NCBI GenBank assembly: GCA_027021325.1
Contig: JALUUN010000638.1
Location: forward strand, 1 to 5,583
Direction of reading: 5' to 3'
Origin: Planctomycetota bacterium
GTDB lineage: Bacteria; Planctomycetota; UBA1135
DNA: 5,583 nt
This document shows positions 1 through 5,583 of this stretch, piece by piece (positions within the stretch are counted from its first letter, which is position 1; each line of letters begins with the position of its first letter). The notes under the pieces are model-generated. The model ran no database searches. It was not told where the DNA came from and was given only the letters and a program-made list of their open reading frames with translations. Made by a program: the position numbers and the translations under genes.

Positions 1-503
1 TTCTCCCACCAGGTCCGGGCCTGGGGAAGAACGCCGCGGAAGCCCCGCCGGGCCTTGCCGGCGCGCTGCCGCGGATTGCGGGAGCTCCAGGTATCGAAGC
101 CGTCGGCGAAGCCCAGGCGCGCGTCCAGGTAGCCGCCACCGGTGAAGCCGGCGGTCTCGTAGCCGGCAGCGCGCAGGAGGCCGGCCAGGCTCCAGGGGCT
201 GCGCACCGGATGGCCGGGACCATGCCCGTGGCGGTGGACGTGGGTACCCGTGAAGAGACTGCGGTGGGCGGTTGCGGTGTTCGTCGAGGTGGAAAGGCAG
301 TCCTCGAAGACCACGGCCTCGGCGGCCAGGCGCTCCAGGGCCGGGCAGGTCCGTCCGTCCTCGCGGAAACGGTCCGCCCGCCAGGTGTCCAGGCTCACCA
401 GGAGCACCGGGATCCGGGGCCTGGGCACGGGCTCCGGCAGGAGCAGCAGGAGGGCGGCCCCGCCGAGCACCGCCGGCAGGAGGAGACGGCCGGCCCCGGC
501 CAC
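1..503 (-). CDS. Sulfatase/alkaline-phosphatase-fold protein, membrane-anchored or secreted (3' end cut by window)
   Basis: This is the N-terminal 167 residues of a protein running off the left edge. The reading frame is closed upstream by the TAG of the preceding gene (510-512). The first usable start is GTG at 503-501, 9 bases after AGGAG. Residues about 6-22 are a Leu/Ala-rich hydrophobic segment, read as a signal peptide or signal anchor without an evident lipobox Cys. The domain then begins with PVLLVSLDTWRAD (about 32-44), holding the N-terminal metal-ligand Asp (D39). The nucleophile region reads TATAHRSLFTG (76-86). Against the sulfatase signature C/S-x-P-x-R-x-x-L-L-T-G, the nucleophile position is Thr76, Pro is Thr78 and Arg is His80. 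Thr with His resembles the T-x-P-x-H motif of nucleotide pyrophosphatase/phosphodiesterase-type members more than true sulfatases. It resembles its neighbour throughout (VFEDCL, HVHRHG, GFADGFD, WWE). Substrate unknown; exported location inferred. The C-terminal metal site lies outside the window. Confidence 0.82.
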   Translation of the reverse strand, partial: MAGAGRLLLPAVLGGAALLLLLPEPVPRPRIPVLLVSLDTWRADRFREDGRTCPALERLAAEAVVFEDCLSTSTNTATAHRSLFTGTHVHRHGHGPGHPVRSPWSLAGLLRAAGYETAGFTGGGYLDARLGFADGFDTWSSRNPRQRAGKARRGFRGVLPQARTWWE

Positions 504-509
504 GCCCGG

Positions 510-1985
510 CTACTCCTGGGCCGCGCCGCCGCCGGCCTGCTCGGCGCCGGCCGACGGATCGAAGGGCACCGGGCCGAAGCGCTCGTCGTTGGCCTTCTCC
601 CGGGCCATGATCGAGGCCACGGTGCCGACGATCTCCTGGAACTTCGCCGCGCCCTCGGGGGTTCCGATGAGGTTCTCCTCCTCGCGCCGCTCCGGCGGCC
701 GTTCCAGGTCGTAGAGCATGTCCACCGTCTCGCCACTGGGCTGGGCCATCTGCACCGCCTTCCAGCGGTTGTCCAGGTACAGGGCGCGCTCGTTGCCGCT
801 CTCGACCAGGCGCAGGCGGTTGTAGGCCGGCGGGTCCAGGGCCTCGTTGAAGAAGGTCAGTTCCTCCGAGACCAGATCCTGGAGATCGATGCCGTTCCAG
901 GAAACCGGGACGCCGCCAGCGATGCCCGGGATGCCCAGGGCGTGGATCACGGTCGGCAGGACGTCCACCTGCATGACCGGCTCCTGGATGCGCAGACCGC
1001 CGTGGGCCCCATGCGGGAACTTGATGAGGAGCGGCACCCGCACCTGCTCCTCGTACACCCGCCCGTCGCCGATCCAGCCGTGCTCGCCCAGGCTGATCCC
1101 GAAGGGGCCGGTGATGATGATCAGGGCCTCGTCGTAGGCCTCCGGCTCCATGACCTGGGTGAAGAAGCGCTCCAGGACCGCATCCACCGTGGCGACCTCG
1201 AGACGGTAGATGAGCCGGATGTAGTCCAGGTCCTCCTGGGCCGGCCCGTCACCGCTGTAGAGTTCGGCGCGGAGTTCGGGGAACTCCATCTCCGTGATCC
1301 GGCCGACGAGGCGGCTCTGGCTGACCGCGTCCACCTTCTCCTGGCCATGGGGCTGGAGCCGGAAGGGCGCCAGGAGGTCGTAGCCCTGAAGGTACAGGAA
1401 GTAGGGCTCTCCGCGGCGCGTGCCCCCCTCCCCCAGTTCCCACCAGGCGGCGGCGTTGTTCAGGACCACCGGGAATTCCTGCCGCTTGACCTTGCCCTGG
1501 GGATGGGCGGCCGGCACGTACTCGTCGAAACCGCCGGCGAAGCCGAAGAGAGGGTGGACCTGACCGCCGCCGACGAAGGCCGTGCAGTGGTAGCCGTAGC
1601 TGCGCAGGGTCCCGGCCAGGTTGTAGGGACTGGCGACCTTTTCCAGGGCGCGCATCCCGTGACGGTGGACGAACTGGCCGGTCAGGAGGCTGCGGTTGGC
1701 CGGGCCCGAGCGGGTGGACTGGGCCAGGCAGTCCTCGAAGAGGACCGCCTCGGTGGCGAAGCGGTCGAGGAAGTCCGTGTCCACGTCCGGGTTGCCGTAG
1801 CAGCCCAGGTAGTCGGCCCGCAACCCGTCCACGCTGACCAGGATGACCGGGGTGGTCGGCAGCTCGGGACCCTGGACCTCGGCTGCGCCGTCCCCCGCGC
1901 CCTCCTCGCCGCCGCTGCAGGCCACGAGGAACAGGAGGAACAGGGTCAGAAGGCCCAGCGTGCGGACGGGGGAATCTGCCTTCAT
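510..1985 (-). CDS. Sulfatase-fold lipoprotein with degenerate active site (probable pseudo-sulfatase)
   Basis: A complete 491-residue protein. Residues 1-23 form a lipoprotein signal peptide: an Arg/Lys-containing start, a Leu/Phe-rich core and lipobox LVAC with Cys23, followed by Ser. It is thus predicted to be lipid-anchored outside the cytoplasm, followed by a Gly/Glu/Ala linker to about residue 42. The sulfatase fold begins at PVILVSVDGLRADYLGCYG (46-64). Family hallmarks in order are NRSLLTG (97-103), GYHCTAFVGGG (131-141), GFDEY (152-156), PYFLYLQGYDLLAPF (194-208), GEHG (300-303), YEEQVRVPLLIKFP (311-324) and VDVLPTVIHALGI (340-352). Key positions differ from active sulfatases. The nucleophile signature is S93-G-P-A-N97 instead of C/S-x-P-x-R; the usual D-H/N-G is P294-F295-G296; the usual D-P-H-x-P is D-L-L-A-P; and no GKWHLG is present. 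Overall length is normal for the family. It may bind a ligand without hydrolysing it, or act by different chemistry. No good Shine-Dalgarno precedes the ATG. It is first in a tandem pair with the paralogue at 503. Confidence 0.88.
   Translation of the reverse strand: MKADSPVRTLGLLTLFLLFLVACSGGEEGAGDGAAEVQGPELPTTPVILVSVDGLRADYLGCYGNPDVDTDFLDRFATEAVLFEDCLAQSTRSGPANRSLLTGQFVHRHGMRALEKVASPYNLAGTLRSYGYHCTAFVGGGQVHPLFGFAGGFDEYVPAAHPQGKVKRQEFPVVLNNAAAWWELGEGGTRRGEPYFLYLQGYDLLAPFRLQPHGQEKVDAVSQSRLVGRITEMEFPELRAELYSGDGPAQEDLDYIRLIYRLEVATVDAVLERFFTQVMEPEAYDEALIIITGPFGISLGEHGWIGDGRVYEEQVRVPLLIKFPHGAHGGLRIQEPVMQVDVLPTVIHALGIPGIAGGVPVSWNGIDLQDLVSEELTFFNEALDPPAYNRLRLVESGNERALYLDNRWKAVQMAQPSGETVDMLYDLERPPERREEENLIGTPEGAAKFQEIVGTVASIMAREKANDERFGPVPFDPSAGAEQAGGGAAQE
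513..517 (-). promoter_or_regulatory. Shine-Dalgarno AGGAG for the GTG start at 503
   Basis: On the minus strand AGGAG runs into the TAG stop of the upstream lipoprotein gene and lies 9 bases before GTG. It decides the start of the downstream sulfatase-like gene. Because this site lies in the last codons of the gene before it, the two are very probably co-transcribed and translationally coupled. Confidence 0.7.
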
Positions 1986-1993
1986 GGGGCGAC

Positions 1994-1999
1994 ATGATA
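1994..1999 (-). promoter_or_regulatory. Possible -10 box (TATCAT) for the lipoprotein gene
   Basis: Minus-strand TATCAT ends 8 bases before the ATG at 1985. If it is a -10 element, transcription would start within a few bases of the start codon, giving a leaderless or nearly leaderless mRNA. That fits the lack of a Shine-Dalgarno there. No convincing -35 hexamer is visible. The same arrangement occurs before the second OPT gene. Confidence 0.35.
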
Positions 2000-2012
2000 G
2001 CGGGGACCGCTA
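1998..2012. promoter_or_regulatory. Perfect 6-3-6 dyad (TAGCGG-GGA-CCGCTA), possible operator
   Basis: TAGCGG and CCGCTA are exact reverse complements separated by 3 bases. The dyad sits between two divergent genes and overlaps two bases of the possible -10 box of the lipoprotein gene, where a bound repressor would block transcription. No regulator gene is in the window, and a short dyad in GC-rich DNA can arise by chance. Confidence 0.3.
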
Positions 2013-2025
2013 CCCTTTCCGGGTG

Positions 2026-2042
2026 GCCCGGCGCCGCCGGGC
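2026..2042. repeat. GC-rich inverted repeat, 7-bp stem with 3-base loop, upstream of the CDGSH gene
   Basis: GCCCGGC pairs perfectly with GCCGGGC around a GCC loop. Flanking GGG (2021-2023) and CCC (2045-2047) could add three pairs beyond a 2x2 internal loop. If the plus-strand transcript starts further left, this would be a stable 5'-leader hairpin ending about 20 bases before the Shine-Dalgarno of the CDGSH gene. There is no T-tract on either side, so it is not a typical terminator. Confidence 0.35.
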
Positions 2043-2064
2043 GTCCCAGGAATTTCGGCAGATC

Positions 2065-2068
2065 GGAG
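2065..2068 (+). promoter_or_regulatory. Shine-Dalgarno GGAG for the CDGSH gene
   Basis: GGAG lies 7 bases before the ATG at 2076, a normal spacing. It supports this start and shows that the CDGSH message is translated by ordinary Shine-Dalgarno initiation. Confidence 0.6.
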
Positions 2069-2075
2069 TCCAGAC

Positions 2076-2312
2076 ATGAGCGAACCCGAGATCCCCCAGA
2101 AGCAGCCCTTCGTCCTCGACCTGGAGCCGGGCAACTACGCCTGGTGCGCCTGCGGGCAGAGCGGGAACCAGCCCTGGTGCGACGGCTCCCACAAAGGAAC
2201 CGGGATCCAGCCGGTCGTCGTCCAGATCGAAGAAGCAAAGCGCGTCGCCTGGTGCGGCTGCAAGCACACCAAGAACCCGCCCTTCTGCGACGGCACCCAC
2301 TCCAGCCTCTGA
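2076..2312 (+). CDS. Double-CDGSH iron-sulfur protein (CISD3/MiNT-like)
   Basis: A 78-residue protein made of two CDGSH motifs, each a 3Cys:1His site that in this family binds a labile, redox-active [2Fe-2S] cluster. The first uses C24, C26, C35 and H39 (motif CACGQSGNQPWCDGSH). The second uses C60, C62, C71 and H75 (motif CGCKHTKNPPFCDGTH). All eight ligands are present. The length and the tandem arrangement match the monomeric two-motif class typified by mitochondrial CISD3/MiNT and bacterial homologues. There is no signal peptide or membrane segment, so it should be cytoplasmic. Known members are linked to electron transfer, iron handling or redox sensing; the partner here is unknown. The ATG has a GGAG 7 bases upstream. 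The stop is 9 bases from the OPT transporter start, so the two probably share an operon. This suggests, but does not show, a link to metal-chelate or peptide uptake. Confidence 0.93.
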   Translation: MSEPEIPQKQPFVLDLEPGNYAWCACGQSGNQPWCDGSHKGTGIQPVVVQIEEAKRVAWCGCKHTKNPPFCDGTHSSL

Positions 2313-2321
2313 GCCCCGGGC

Positions 2322-4250
2322 ATGACCATCCGCCAGCTCAATGACGAGCAGGTCCGGGAATGGAGTCTGGAGCGGAAGGACCGCTGGTGGCTGGAGAACG
2401 TGTTCCGGGGCGACATGCCCCAGCTCACGCTGCGCTCCGCCCTCACCGGCTTCCTCCTCGGCGGCATCCTGTCCCTGACCAACCTCTATGTCGGCGCCAA
2501 GACCGGCTGGACCCTGGGCGTAGGGATCACTTCGGTGATCCTCGCCTTCGGCACCTTCCGGCTCCTCTCCAGACTGGGAGTCGCCCAGGAGATCACGATC
2601 CTGGAGAACAACTGCTCCCAGTCCATCGCCACGGCCGCCGGCTACATGACCGCGCCGCTCATCAGCAGTCTCGCGGCCTACATGATGGTCACGGAGACCG
2701 TGCTGCCCATGGGCCAGGTCTTCGCGTGGATGATCATTCTCGCGATCCTGGGTGTCCTCTTCGCCTTCCCGATGAAGCGCCGCTTCATCAACGACGAGCA
2801 ACATCCCTTCCCCGAAGGCCGGGCGGCGGGCGTGGTCATGGACTCCCTGCACGAAGGCAAGGGGGAGGAGGGCGTGCGCCAGGCCAAGCTTCTGGTCGGC
2901 TTCGGAAGCCTCTCGGCCCTGATCTCGGTCCTGAAGAGCGGCAAGATCATGGCCGCGCTGAGGATTCCGTGGCAGTTCCCGGAGTACTTCGACACCTGGA
3001 TCTACAAGCTCGGCTGGAAGCCGGCCATCGCCGGGACCTCCCTCAAGCAGCTCTCGGTCCGGCCGGACACCGACTTCGTCATGATGGCCGCCGGCGGCCT
3101 CATGGGAACGCGCACCGCCCTGTCGCTGATGATCGGTGCCCTTCTCAACTACCTGGTCCTGGCGCCGTGGATGATCGCCCGCGGCGACATCGTGCCGGCC
3201 CGTAACGCCAGCGGCATCCTGACCGACGACCTTCTAGGCGGAGATCCGGTCTACGGTTTCCGCCAGATCACCCAGTGGGCGCTCTGGTGCGGCGTGGCCA
3301 TGATGACCACGGCCAGCCTGTTTTCTTTCTTCTCGAAGCCGGCCCTGATCGTGAGCGCCTTCCGTGGCATGTTCCGCAGGCAGGACCTTCGCGAGGACCC
3401 CCTGGCCGACATCGAGCTGCCCATGCGGGTCTTCGTCCTGGGCATTCCGGTCGTCGGCGCCGCCGTGGTCTGGATGGCCCACGCCTTCTTCGGCGTTTCC
3501 ATCCTGCTCGGCATCCTGGCCATCCCCCTGGTCTTCGTCTTCACCCTGATCGGGGTGAACTCGACGGCCCTGACCTCGATCACGCCGACCGGGGCCCTCG
3601 GAAAGCTCACTCAGCTCACCTACGGCGTCCTCGCCCCCGGCAACATCAAGACCAACCTGATGACGGCGGGCATCACCGGCGAGGTGGCGAGCAACGCATC
3701 CAACCTTCTCATGGACATCAAGCCTGGCTACATGCTCGGCGCCAAGCCGCGGCAGCAGGCCATCGGCCACGTCATCGGCATCTTCGCCGGCGCCCTGGCC
3801 TCGATTCCGGTCTTCTATTTCGCCTTCCTCAAGGGCAACCCGGACAACCTGATCAGCGAGCAGTTCGCCATGCCGGCCGCCACGATCTGGAAGAGCGTGG
3901 CCGAGGCCCTGACCCGGGGCCTCGGGGAGCTGCCGGTCTCGGCGCGCTGGGCGGCCCTGTGCGGCGGCTTCGCCGGCATCCTCCTGGAGGCCGTAAAGCT
4001 GCTGACCCGTGGACGCTTCCCCCTGTCGGCCATCGGCATGGGCCTGGCCTTCGTGATCTCCTTCCACACCTGCCTCGCCATGTCCTTCGGAGCCTTCCTG
4101 TTCTGGCTCCTGGGCCGCTGGAAGCCCGCCTGGCAGGCACCCGAGAACCCGTCCATGGTCAAGAACCAGGAGCCGGTCTGCGCCGGCATCATCGCCGGCG
4201 GCGCCCTCATGGGAATCGCCGTGATCCTCCTGGAATCCTTCGTTCTCTAG
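2322..4250 (+). CDS. OPT-family oligopeptide/metal-chelate transporter
   Basis: A complete 642-residue polytopic inner-membrane protein of the OPT (oligopeptide transporter) superfamily, bacterial branch, with normal family length. OPT and related YSL proteins import small peptides or metal-chelate complexes, generally with protons; the substrate here cannot be told. After a charged cytoplasmic N-terminus comes the family block NLYVGAKTGWTLGVG (54-68), then ILENNCSQSIATAAGYM (93-109) and HPFPEGRAAG (161-170). Further on are TPTGALGKLTQLTYG (421-435), APGNIKTNLMTAGITGE (438-454) and the most diagnostic stretch, LLMDIKPGYMLGAKPRQQA (462-480). I count about 13-16 hydrophobic segments, among them roughly 36-57, 130-150, 368-390, 393-415, 480-503, 541-562 and 619-641. 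The ATG has no Shine-Dalgarno and no close -10 box, so translation probably depends on coupling from the CDGSH gene 9 bases upstream. It is paralogous to the next gene. Confidence 0.94.
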   Translation: MTIRQLNDEQVREWSLERKDRWWLENVFRGDMPQLTLRSALTGFLLGGILSLTNLYVGAKTGWTLGVGITSVILAFGTFRLLSRLGVAQEITILENNCSQSIATAAGYMTAPLISSLAAYMMVTETVLPMGQVFAWMIILAILGVLFAFPMKRRFINDEQHPFPEGRAAGVVMDSLHEGKGEEGVRQAKLLVGFGSLSALISVLKSGKIMAALRIPWQFPEYFDTWIYKLGWKPAIAGTSLKQLSVRPDTDFVMMAAGGLMGTRTALSLMIGALLNYLVLAPWMIARGDIVPARNASGILTDDLLGGDPVYGFRQITQWALWCGVAMMTTASLFSFFSKPALIVSAFRGMFRRQDLREDPLADIELPMRVFVLGIPVVGAAVVWMAHAFFGVSILLGILAIPLVFVFTLIGVNSTALTSITPTGALGKLTQLTYGVLAPGNIKTNLMTAGITGEVASNASNLLMDIKPGYMLGAKPRQQAIGHVIGIFAGALASIPVFYFAFLKGNPDNLISEQFAMPAATIWKSVAEALTRGLGELPVSARWAALCGGFAGILLEAVKLLTRGRFPLSAIGMGLAFVISFHTCLAMSFGAFLFWLLGRWKPAWQAPENPSMVKNQEPVCAGIIAGGALMGIAVILLESFVL

Positions 4251-4271
4251 CGCCGGCCGACTTTCCCCGCA

Positions 4272-4300
4272 GGCGGCCGCACCCTTCCCGGGCGGCCGCC
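4272..4300. repeat. Perfect 9-bp inverted repeat (GGCGGCCGC / GCGGCCGCC) between the OPT genes
   Basis: The arms at 4272-4280 and 4292-4300 are exact reverse complements separated by 11 bases. The RNA hairpin would be very stable (all G-C pairs). It is not followed by a T-tract (next bases are CGCTGCTATTC), so it is not a standard intrinsic terminator. It could cause partial termination, protect the 3' end of the upstream message, or act as an operator for the promoter just downstream. The remainder of the 70-base gap shows nothing except the possible -10 box. Confidence 0.5.
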
Positions 4301-4306
4301 CGCTGC

Positions 4307-4312
4307 TATTCT
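4307..4312 (+). promoter_or_regulatory. Possible -10 box (TATTCT) for the second OPT gene
   Basis: TATTCT ends 8 bases before the ATG at 4321. There is no Shine-Dalgarno in the intervening or preceding bases, so a leaderless transcript is plausible. The context GCTATTCT, 8 bases, ATG closely matches GCTATCAT, 8 bases, ATG at the lipoprotein gene. No clear -35 element is visible. Confidence 0.35.
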
Positions 4313-4320
4313 CCGCGCCC

Positions 4321-5583
4321 ATGAGCCTGTTCCAGCCTGCGCCGCGCACACCGGAGGAGATCGAGCACTGCAAACCCCTCGACATCCCTCCGGAAGAGGT
4401 CCAGGAGCTGACCGAGGCCGAGTGGTACCGCCGCGTGTACCGAGGCGACGTCCCGCAGCTGACGGTGCGGGCGGTCCTCATGGGTTCGATCCTCGGCTTC
4501 CTTCTGGCCTTCACCAACCTCTACATCGGCCTCAAGGCCGGATGGGCCCTGGGAGTGGTCATCACCGCTGCCCTCATGTGCTTTGCGATCTGGCGCGGCC
4601 TTCTGGCCGTGGGCCTGGCGAAGAGCCCCATGGGAGTCCTGGAGATGAACTGCATGGCCTCCACGGCCTCGTCGGCGGGCTACGCCACCGGCGGGACCAT
4701 GGTGAGCGCTATCGCCGCCCTCCTCATGCTCTCGGCGACGGAGCAGAACCAGGCGGGCGAGCACATCCCGATCCCCGTGCTCCTGATGTGGACCGGCTTC
4801 CTGGGCTTCCTGGGCACGGTCATGGCCATTCCGCTCAAGCGCAACCTGATCAACCAGGAGCGCCTGCGTTTCCCGACGGGCACCGCGGCGGCGGTCACCA
4901 TCCAATCCCTCTTCAGCGAAGGCGGCAAGGCCATGCGCAAGGCCAAGGCCCTGTTCATCTCCACGGGCCTGAGCACCCTCTTCCCCCTGCTCCTGGCCCT
5001 CCAGTTCGTAAAGGAGGTCGGTGCGGATGGTAAGGCGCGCTTCCGGGCGCTGCTCCCCGACAGCTCCAAGGTCTTCGACTGGCTGCCCTCGCCCGGCGTC
5101 AACCCCGTCACCGGCAAGCCGACCCGGGTCTCGGACTGGCTCTGGCACCTGGACCACGACCCCTTCATGGTCGCCGCCGGTGCCATCGTCGGCCTGCGGG
5201 TGACGATCTCCATGATCCTCGGGGGCATCGTCCTCTACTACGGGATCGGCATCCGCGCCATGAACACGGTCTGGATCAGCCCCAAGGGTGAGGCTCTGCG
5301 CGCCATCAGCGATCCGGCCGCCGCCTGGAAGGAGGCCGGACTGTGGTTCGGCGTGGCGATCCTCGTCGCCGCGGGACTGACGAGCTTTGCCTTGCAGTGG
5401 CGGACCATCGTCCGCGCCTTCCGCGGCTTCGCCGGCCGCCGCTCCTCCTCCCCGGCAGACACCCTTCTGGCCCGGCGGATCGAGGAGACCGAAGTCCCCA
5501 TGGCCTGGTTCACCTGGGGGGTCCTGGTCTTCAGCGCCGGCGTCATCTGGCTCGCGGACGCCCATTTCCACATCCCCTGGTAC
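4321..5583 (+). CDS. Second OPT-family transporter, paralogue of the preceding gene (3' end cut by window)
   Basis: The frame is open from ATG 4321 to the right edge, giving 421 residues; compared with its neighbour roughly 220-250 residues are missing. It has a longer hydrophilic N-terminus (about 44 residues, acidic) than the first OPT. Then come RGDVPQLTVRAVLMG (41-55), NLYIGLKAGWALGV (66-79), a region EMNCMASTASSAGYATGG (108-125), RFPTGTAAA (183-191), a hydrophilic loop at about 230-280 with FDWLP, and a second set of hydrophobic segments (about 283-309, 340-357, 395-413). Block order matches the first OPT gene, for example RGDMPQLTLR versus RGDVPQLTVR. The blocks differ at many residues, so this is an old rather than a recent duplication. 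Its role would be import of peptides or metal chelates across the inner membrane. It may form a related transport system with different specificity. The diagnostic DIKPGY block lies beyond the window. Confidence 0.92.
   Translation, partial: MSLFQPAPRTPEEIEHCKPLDIPPEEVQELTEAEWYRRVYRGDVPQLTVRAVLMGSILGFLLAFTNLYIGLKAGWALGVVITAALMCFAIWRGLLAVGLAKSPMGVLEMNCMASTASSAGYATGGTMVSAIAALLMLSATEQNQAGEHIPIPVLLMWTGFLGFLGTVMAIPLKRNLINQERLRFPTGTAAAVTIQSLFSEGGKAMRKAKALFISTGLSTLFPLLLALQFVKEVGADGKARFRALLPDSSKVFDWLPSPGVNPVTGKPTRVSDWLWHLDHDPFMVAAGAIVGLRVTISMILGGIVLYYGIGIRAMNTVWISPKGEALRAISDPAAAWKEAGLWFGVAILVAAGLTSFALQWRTIVRAFRGFAGRRSSSPADTLLARRIEETEVPMAWFTWGVLVFSAGVIWLADAHFHIPWY

Noticed and set aside
510..1985. Naming the lipoprotein gene as an active arylsulfatase
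   Set aside because: The formylglycine signature and the C-terminal metal ligands are missing, so only the fold assignment is supported.
210..1997. A 595-codon open frame on the plus strand, antisense to the sulfatase-like genes
   Set aside because: Its product has no recognisable domain and a composition rich in Gly, Ala, Arg, Val, Leu and Glu, typical of the shadow frame opposite a GC-rich gene. The minus strand carries clear sulfatase-fold motifs across the same bases.
1249..2238. A minus-strand open frame of 329 codons, starting inside the CDGSH gene and reaching into the lipoprotein gene in another frame
   Set aside because: Arg/Pro/Gly-rich shadow product with no domain; it would conflict with both well-supported genes.
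4272..4300. Intrinsic (rho-independent) terminator after the first OPT gene
   Set aside because: The stem is strong but no run of T follows; recorded as an inverted repeat instead.
3234..4517. A 427-codon minus-strand open frame opposite the OPT genes
   Set aside because: Low-complexity Gly/Glu/Asp/Arg/His product, antisense to conserved OPT blocks and crossing the gap between the two OPT genes; a composition artefact.
4306..5571. A 421-codon minus-strand open frame at the right end
   Set aside because: It is antisense to the second OPT gene, which carries clear family motifs on the plus strand; the antisense product is repetitive and charged with no domain.

Overview
The window looks like chromosomal DNA from a high-GC, Gram-negative-type bacterium. 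By eye it is about two-thirds G+C, with strong G/C preference at third codon positions. One product has a lipoprotein signal peptide, and bacterial-type OPT transporters are present. The taxon cannot be fixed from the sequence. The gene families would fit lineages such as Myxococcota, Gemmatimonadota, Acidobacteriota or Eisenbacteria/Krumholzibacteria-like FCB phyla, but this is inference. No tRNA, rRNA, CRISPR array, insertion sequence or phage gene was seen, and coding density is very high.

Left part (1-1985, minus strand): two tandem, clearly paralogous proteins of the sulfatase/alkaline-phosphatase fold. The first transcribed (510-1985) is a complete lipoprotein. The second (503 down to the left edge) is cut by the window. 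It starts at a GTG whose Shine-Dalgarno overlaps the end of the first gene. Both depart from the sulfatase active-site signature. In the complete gene nearly every metal-binding and catalytic position I could align is changed, so it looks like a pseudo-sulfatase.

Middle (1986-2075): a 90-base divergent intergenic region. It holds a short perfect dyad overlapping a possible -10 box for the lipoprotein gene, a GC-rich hairpin, and the ribosome binding site of the CDGSH gene.

Right part (2076-5583, plus strand): a small protein with two CDGSH iron-sulfur motifs is followed after 9 bases by a complete OPT-family transporter (642 residues). After a 70-base gap containing a 9-bp perfect hairpin comes a second, paralogous OPT transporter that runs off the right edge (421 residues visible). 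OPT/YSL proteins import oligopeptides or metal chelates. A CDGSH protein beside two of them suggests, as inference only, a peptide or metal-chelate uptake cassette. Nothing in the sequence links it functionally to the divergent sulfatase-like pair.

The most notable observations are the loss of catalytic residues in a well-preserved sulfatase-fold lipoprotein, its co-transcribed paralogue with a different substitution pattern, and a shared start architecture: a TATNNT box 8 bases before the ATG with no Shine-Dalgarno, seen at two genes and suggesting leaderless transcripts.
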